A stretch of 64,000 bases of DNA from assembly GCA_030445745.1 (NCBI GenBank), contig JASUTE010000001.1:62001-126000 (forward strand), read 5' to 3'. This DNA is from Candidatus Cloacimonadota bacterium. GTDB lineage: Bacteria; Cloacimonadota; Cloacimonadia; Cloacimonadales; TCS61. The notes under the pieces were generated by a model, which was given only the letters and a program-made list of their open reading frames with translations, had not been told where the DNA came from and did no database searches. Shown here in pieces: positions 60,696 to 64,000 of the stretch (the first letter of the stretch is position 1; every line of letters starts with the position of its first letter). The translations under genes were made by a program, and so were the position numbers.

Positions 60696-61431
60696 AAATT
60701 TGGCATTTGTTGTCTCTATTTTTTTGCATCTGCTCTTGGGGTTAGCAGGCTATCTTTATCAGGTTCAATTGCCCCAGGTTGAACAAAACGAAGTTATCGA
60801 AGTTTTGCAATTTGGAATTCCCCAAGAAGCAAACAACCAGAAAATCTTACAGCCAGCTGGATCTGCTGCTATTACAAAACAATATTCGCAGGGGAATAGC
60901 GGTAACATTATTCCTAAAAAAGTTGAACTGCCACCTGCAGCAGTTTCCCAGCCAGAAAACTTATATTCTCCAGAGTTCAAAGAATTAGCTATGTCAACTT
61001 CCAAACAAACAGAAGATATTGGGAATGTGCAACAACCAATTCAGAGTAATATAGCTGCAAAAGGAATAAAACGAGAGCTAGAAGAGAAGCCAGATTTGGG
61101 AGATGAAGGAGATTTTTTAAATAGCCTTTCAGAGCGGCTTACAAGAGGAGATAATGTTTCTCCATATATTTTGGAGGGAGAAATATCTAGTCGCACGATT
61201 TTGCATAAGCAGATTCCCGAATATCCGCAAGGAATACAGAAAAATGCTCGGGTAAAAATTAAATTTCAGGTAACAGCACCTGGTGAAGTTGCTAATGTGG
61301 TGCTAGTACAAAAAGCCGATCCGATTTTAGATAGAATAAGTGTAGAAGCAATAAAAAAATGGCGATTCAACGCTATTGAGCAAGAGGTGAAGCAAACTGG
61401 CTTTATCACCTTTATATATCAGATAAAATAG
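60685..61431 (+). CDS. tonB: TonB-like energy transducer
   Basis: A 248-residue protein with an N-terminal membrane anchor (about 5-25), a Gln/Pro/Glu-rich periplasmic linker, and a C-terminal TonB domain (about 170-248) with YPQGIQKNARVKIKFQV, GEVANVVLVQKADPILDRIS and AIKKWRF. It overlaps exbD by 11 nt. It would link the inner-membrane motor to outer-membrane receptors; no TonB-dependent receptor gene is in the window. Confidence 0.9.
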   Translation: MSTKNLAFVVSIFLHLLLGLAGYLYQVQLPQVEQNEVIEVLQFGIPQEANNQKILQPAGSAAITKQYSQGNSGNIIPKKVELPPAAVSQPENLYSPEFKELAMSTSKQTEDIGNVQQPIQSNIAAKGIKRELEEKPDLGDEGDFLNSLSERLTRGDNVSPYILEGEISSRTILHKQIPEYPQGIQKNARVKIKFQVTAPGEVANVVLVQKADPILDRISVEAIKKWRFNAIEQEVKQTGFITFIYQIK

Positions 61432-61439
61432 GAATAAAG

Positions 61440-62636
61440 ATGGATAGGATTTTAACTATTAACAATCTGCAGACAGCTAAACTGGAGCTGCAAAAAATTG
61501 GAGTGTCACGGCGTGGAATTGAGGCAATGTGCGGTAAAATGCAGAATTTAAATATCAAACTCTGTGATATAGAAATAGGAGCAGCTAATATTTTAAAGCA
61601 AGAGATGCTAAAATTGGGCGGAGATGCTGCTGTTGCAGCTGGAGTGGTAGAAGGTGTGCTGCAGAGTACCGATGTTATTTTAATGGGAAATAGAGTACAA
61701 TTGCAAAAATTGGATCTTTCTAACTACCACAAGTTTCATCTACCAGATTTGGAAGTAAAAATAAAAGAACTGCTAAAGCTATACAGCTCGCACCAGCCCA
61801 CATTGCTAAATTGTAGGGGGAAAGAATTAAAATTGGATACAACTAAAATTATGGGTATTTTGAATGTGACTCCAGATAGTTTTTCGGATGGAGATAGATA
61901 TACCGATAAGGATAAGGCAGTAGAACACGCTCTGCAAATGGTAAGAGAAGGAGCTGAAATCATCGATATTGGTGGAGAATCTACTCGCCCTGGAGCGCAA
62001 CCAGTGTCTTCTGCGCAAGAACTAGAACGAATTATACCAGTTCTCAAAGCTATTCGCAACAAAAGTGATGCCATAATTTCCATAGATACCAACAAAGCAG
62101 AGGTTGCTAAACAGGCAATTTTAGCCGGAGCCGATATAGTAAACGATATCAGTGCTCTGCGCTTTGATGATAAAATGATAGATGTATTAAATCAATTTCC
62201 TAATGTGCCCATAATTTTAATGCACATGCAAGGCACTCCGCGCAACATGCAGAAAAATCCACATTATAACGATGTAATACAAGAAATTTTGACATTTTTG
62301 CAGAACAGAATAAAATTTTGTCAGCAAAATGGAATAAACAAAGACAGAATTATTATCGATCCCGGTATTGGCTTCGGCAAACATTATAACGATAATGTGG
62401 AGATTTTACAAAAAATAGGAGAATTTCGCAGTTTGGGAGTGCCAGTATTGCTGGGAGCTTCCCGCAAAAGCTTCCTAAAAAAAATATATGAAGAAAAAGC
62501 AGAAAAGCGGCTTAGTGGTACTTTAGCTACTACAGCTTGGGCAAGCTGGAATAAAATAGAAATTGTGCGAGTGCACGATGTGAAAGAAAATTTCCGCTTA
62601 TTACAAACTTTAAATGAGATAGAGAGTTTAACATGA
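61440..62636 (+). CDS. folP: Dihydropteroate synthase, long form with N-terminal domain
   Basis: DHPS joins pABA to the pterin in folate synthesis. The core starts about residue 134 with KIMGILNVTPDSFSDGDRY and continues with DIGGESTRPGAQPVS, SIDTNKAEVA, DISALRF, LMHMQGTPRNMQKNP, IDPGIGFGK and LLGASRKSF. The first 130 residues form an additional domain (PILLQGGDAAVAAGVVEG-like central block) known from long DHPS forms such as in Thermotoga and clostridia; its role is unclear. It ends with an overlap onto cdaA. Confidence 0.95.
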   Translation: MDRILTINNLQTAKLELQKIGVSRRGIEAMCGKMQNLNIKLCDIEIGAANILKQEMLKLGGDAAVAAGVVEGVLQSTDVILMGNRVQLQKLDLSNYHKFHLPDLEVKIKELLKLYSSHQPTLLNCRGKELKLDTTKIMGILNVTPDSFSDGDRYTDKDKAVEHALQMVREGAEIIDIGGESTRPGAQPVSSAQELERIIPVLKAIRNKSDAIISIDTNKAEVAKQAILAGADIVNDISALRFDDKMIDVLNQFPNVPIILMHMQGTPRNMQKNPHYNDVIQEILTFLQNRIKFCQQNGINKDRIIIDPGIGFGKHYNDNVEILQKIGEFRSLGVPVLLGASRKSFLKKIYEEKAEKRLSGTLATTAWASWNKIEIVRVHDVKENFRLLQTLNEIESLT

Positions 62637-63373
62637 GCTTTTTAGTTCCCAATTTAACTGATATTATTGATATTCTCATGGTAGCGTTCATTTTGTACAA
62701 CCTCATCATATTGTTTAGAAGAACAGGTGGTTTTCAGATATTGCTGGGTTTGGGAGTAGTGCTGCTAATGTATTTCGTAGCTTCACTGATGAAACTGGAG
62801 ATGATGACTACTTTCCTAAGAATTTTGAAGGATTATTGGGTGATAGTATTTGTCGTTATCTTCCATCCAGAAATTCGCAGTATTTTCCGTAAAGCGATGA
62901 CCAGTAAAGATGTATTTTCTTTTTTTCGGGGTAAGACAAAAAAAGTGAATACGCCACTTTTAAATGCTATCTCTATTCTTTCTTTTAGGAAAATAGGCGC
63001 TTTAATAGTGCTGGAAAATAACAGGAAATTAGATCATTATGTGGAAACTGGTGAAATAATTGATGCTAGAATTTCTACCAAGTTAATTCTAACTATTTTC
63101 AACAACAAAACTATTTTGCACGATGGTGCAGCAATAATTAGAGGAGAAAGAATTTGGGCTGTTAAAGTGGTACTGCCACTTTCTGAAAATTTGGAATATA
63201 CTCAGAAATTTGGCACCAGACACTTAGCTGCTATTGGCATAAGTGAAGAAACAGATGCATTTGTTATTGTAGTTTCAGAAGAAACTGGGCGTATATCCGT
63301 AGCTAAGAATGGCGAAATTTTTACTGCTCTATCTTTAGATGAACTTTCGCAAAGGATAAAAGATGCTACCTAA
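62633..63373 (+). CDS. cdaA: Diadenylate cyclase CdaA
   Basis: CdaA makes c-di-AMP from two ATP. Three N-terminal helices (about 8-28, 33-52 and 66-80) precede the DAC domain with IIRG, the DGA motif (164-166, HDGAAII), GTRH (194-197) and VSEETGRISVAKNGE. The third residue of the usual RHR motif is Leu (R196-H197-L198). The gene follows folP with a 4-nt overlap, a pairing known from Bacteroidota. Confidence 0.93.
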   Translation: MSFLVPNLTDIIDILMVAFILYNLIILFRRTGGFQILLGLGVVLLMYFVASLMKLEMMTTFLRILKDYWVIVFVVIFHPEIRSIFRKAMTSKDVFSFFRGKTKKVNTPLLNAISILSFRKIGALIVLENNRKLDHYVETGEIIDARISTKLILTIFNNKTILHDGAAIIRGERIWAVKVVLPLSENLEYTQKFGTRHLAAIGISEETDAFVIVVSEETGRISVAKNGEIFTALSLDELSQRIKDAT

Positions 63374-63998
63374 GAAAAGGCCGAGGCTGGTTGCTATAAC
63401 AGGCAGTATAGCTTCTGGCAAAAGTGAAGTGTGCAAATGGTTGGAAAATCAAGGATACCAAGTTTACTATGCCGATATAATAGCTCATGAATGTTTACAA
63501 CAGGATTTTGTCAAAAAGCAGCTTTATTATAGATTCGGTAAAAATATTTTTGCTGAAGATGGGCAAATAGATAGAGCTAAGTTAGCCAAAATTGTGTTTA
63601 ATAATCCCCAAAAATTGAAGTTTCTGAATTCTGTTATTCATCCCCTAGTACGCCAAAAAATGCAGAAAATTATTGATCAATCGGATAAAAATCTCCTAAT
63701 TTTCGAGATTCCTTTACTTTTCGAAGCTGGACTGCAAAGTGCCTTCGACCTTACCGTTAACATCTCGGTGAACAAACAGGTGCAGCAGAAGCGCTTGCAA
63801 GCACGAGATGATATTTCACCAGAACAGCAAAAGCAACGTATGGAAAGTCAGATGGGTAATGATGAAAAAAATGAAAAAGCCGACCTGGTAATAGACAATA
63901 ATGGTAGTTGGGAGCAACTCTATAATGAATTATATAAATTAAAATTGATAATTGAGGCTCTTCCAAGAAAACCTATTGACAGATTATCGGACTTGTGA
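63363..63998 (+). CDS. coaE: Dephospho-CoA kinase
   Basis: CoaE makes coenzyme A from dephospho-CoA and ATP. The 211-residue P-loop kinase has GSIASGKS (14-21), the YYADIIAHE segment, FLNSVIHPLVRQKM, EIPLLFEAG and QRMESQM near the end. Its start overlaps the cdaA stop by 11 nt, and it ends 2 nt before the window end, so the gene is complete. Confidence 0.95.
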   Translation: MLPKKRPRLVAITGSIASGKSEVCKWLENQGYQVYYADIIAHECLQQDFVKKQLYYRFGKNIFAEDGQIDRAKLAKIVFNNPQKLKFLNSVIHPLVRQKMQKIIDQSDKNLLIFEIPLLFEAGLQSAFDLTVNISVNKQVQQKRLQARDDISPEQQKQRMESQMGNDEKNEKADLVIDNNGSWEQLYNELYKLKLIIEALPRKPIDRLSDL

Positions 63999-64000
63999 TA

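Noticed and set aside
1-64000. CRISPR arrays, insertion sequences, prophage or integrase genes
   Set aside because: No repeat-spacer pattern, transposase motif or phage gene was seen on either strand. The window looks like stable chromosome apart from two decayed genes.

Overview
The window is AT-rich bacterial chromosome, densely coded, with almost no mobile DNA. The gene content suggests a Gram-negative, diderm member of the Fibrobacteres-Chlorobi-Bacteroidetes side of the tree, and Candidatus Cloacimonadota is my best guess. The reasons are: PorV/PorQ-type (UPF0164) barrel proteins; a gingipain-family (C25) peptidase with a FlgD-like C-terminal domain; a DUF5683-like and a DUF5723-like protein; many lipoproteins with FN3 or TPR domains; an ExbB-ExbD-TonB set; and a Bacteroides-type short phosphoglycerate dehydrogenase. 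Genes such as ispE-spoVG-prs-rplY-pth keep an order reminiscent of Firmicutes. The phylum call is inference; no 16S gene is present.

Layout. 1-8513 (minus): start of a ComEC-like gene, dxr, a PorV-like barrel, pcrA, two small envelope proteins, a TPR lipoprotein, an MBL hydrolase and a WecA/TagO-type glycosyl-phosphate transferase. 8642-10198 (plus): smpB, a receiver-only response regulator and a TerB-like protein, ended by a strong terminator. 10239-33648 (minus): one very long run that joins translation genes (rplS, trmD, rimM, khpA, rpsP, ffh, rplI, rpsR, ssb, rpsF, pth, rplY), prs, spoVG and ispE to a Wzc-like kinase, an SLBB protein, a lipoprotein, a PorV-like barrel, a 1666-residue C25 peptidase, an S4-CinA fusion and proS.

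33721-44336 is the least ordinary part: a 51-codon remnant of an RluA-type pseudouridine synthase, an FG-GAP/UnbV surface protein, a tiny membrane protein, folC, a pilin-like protein, a serA-like dehydrogenase, tRNA-Asn, a broken CHASE2-adenylate cyclase gene (39536-40798), a large lipoprotein with a DUF5723-like barrel, and a 4-oxalocrotonate tautomerase homologue. 44333-53842 (minus) holds a VWA membrane protein, a radical SAM enzyme, rnc and the fatty acid operon rpmF-plsX-fabH-fabD-fabG-acpP-fabF. 53978-59450 (minus) holds pyrimidine nucleoside phosphorylase, a transglutaminase-like lipoprotein and two fused shikimate genes: AroD-AroE and AroC-chorismate mutase. 59624-63998 (plus) holds exbB-exbD-tonB-folP-cdaA-coaE.

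The most unusual items are the chorismate synthase-chorismate mutase fusion beside an AroD-AroE fusion, the S4-CinA fusion, the FabD with about 125 extra C-terminal residues, the C25 peptidase/PorV pair placed against polysaccharide export genes (porU-porV-like), and the nonsense-disrupted cyclase. All product names come from reading motifs by eye; no database search was run.
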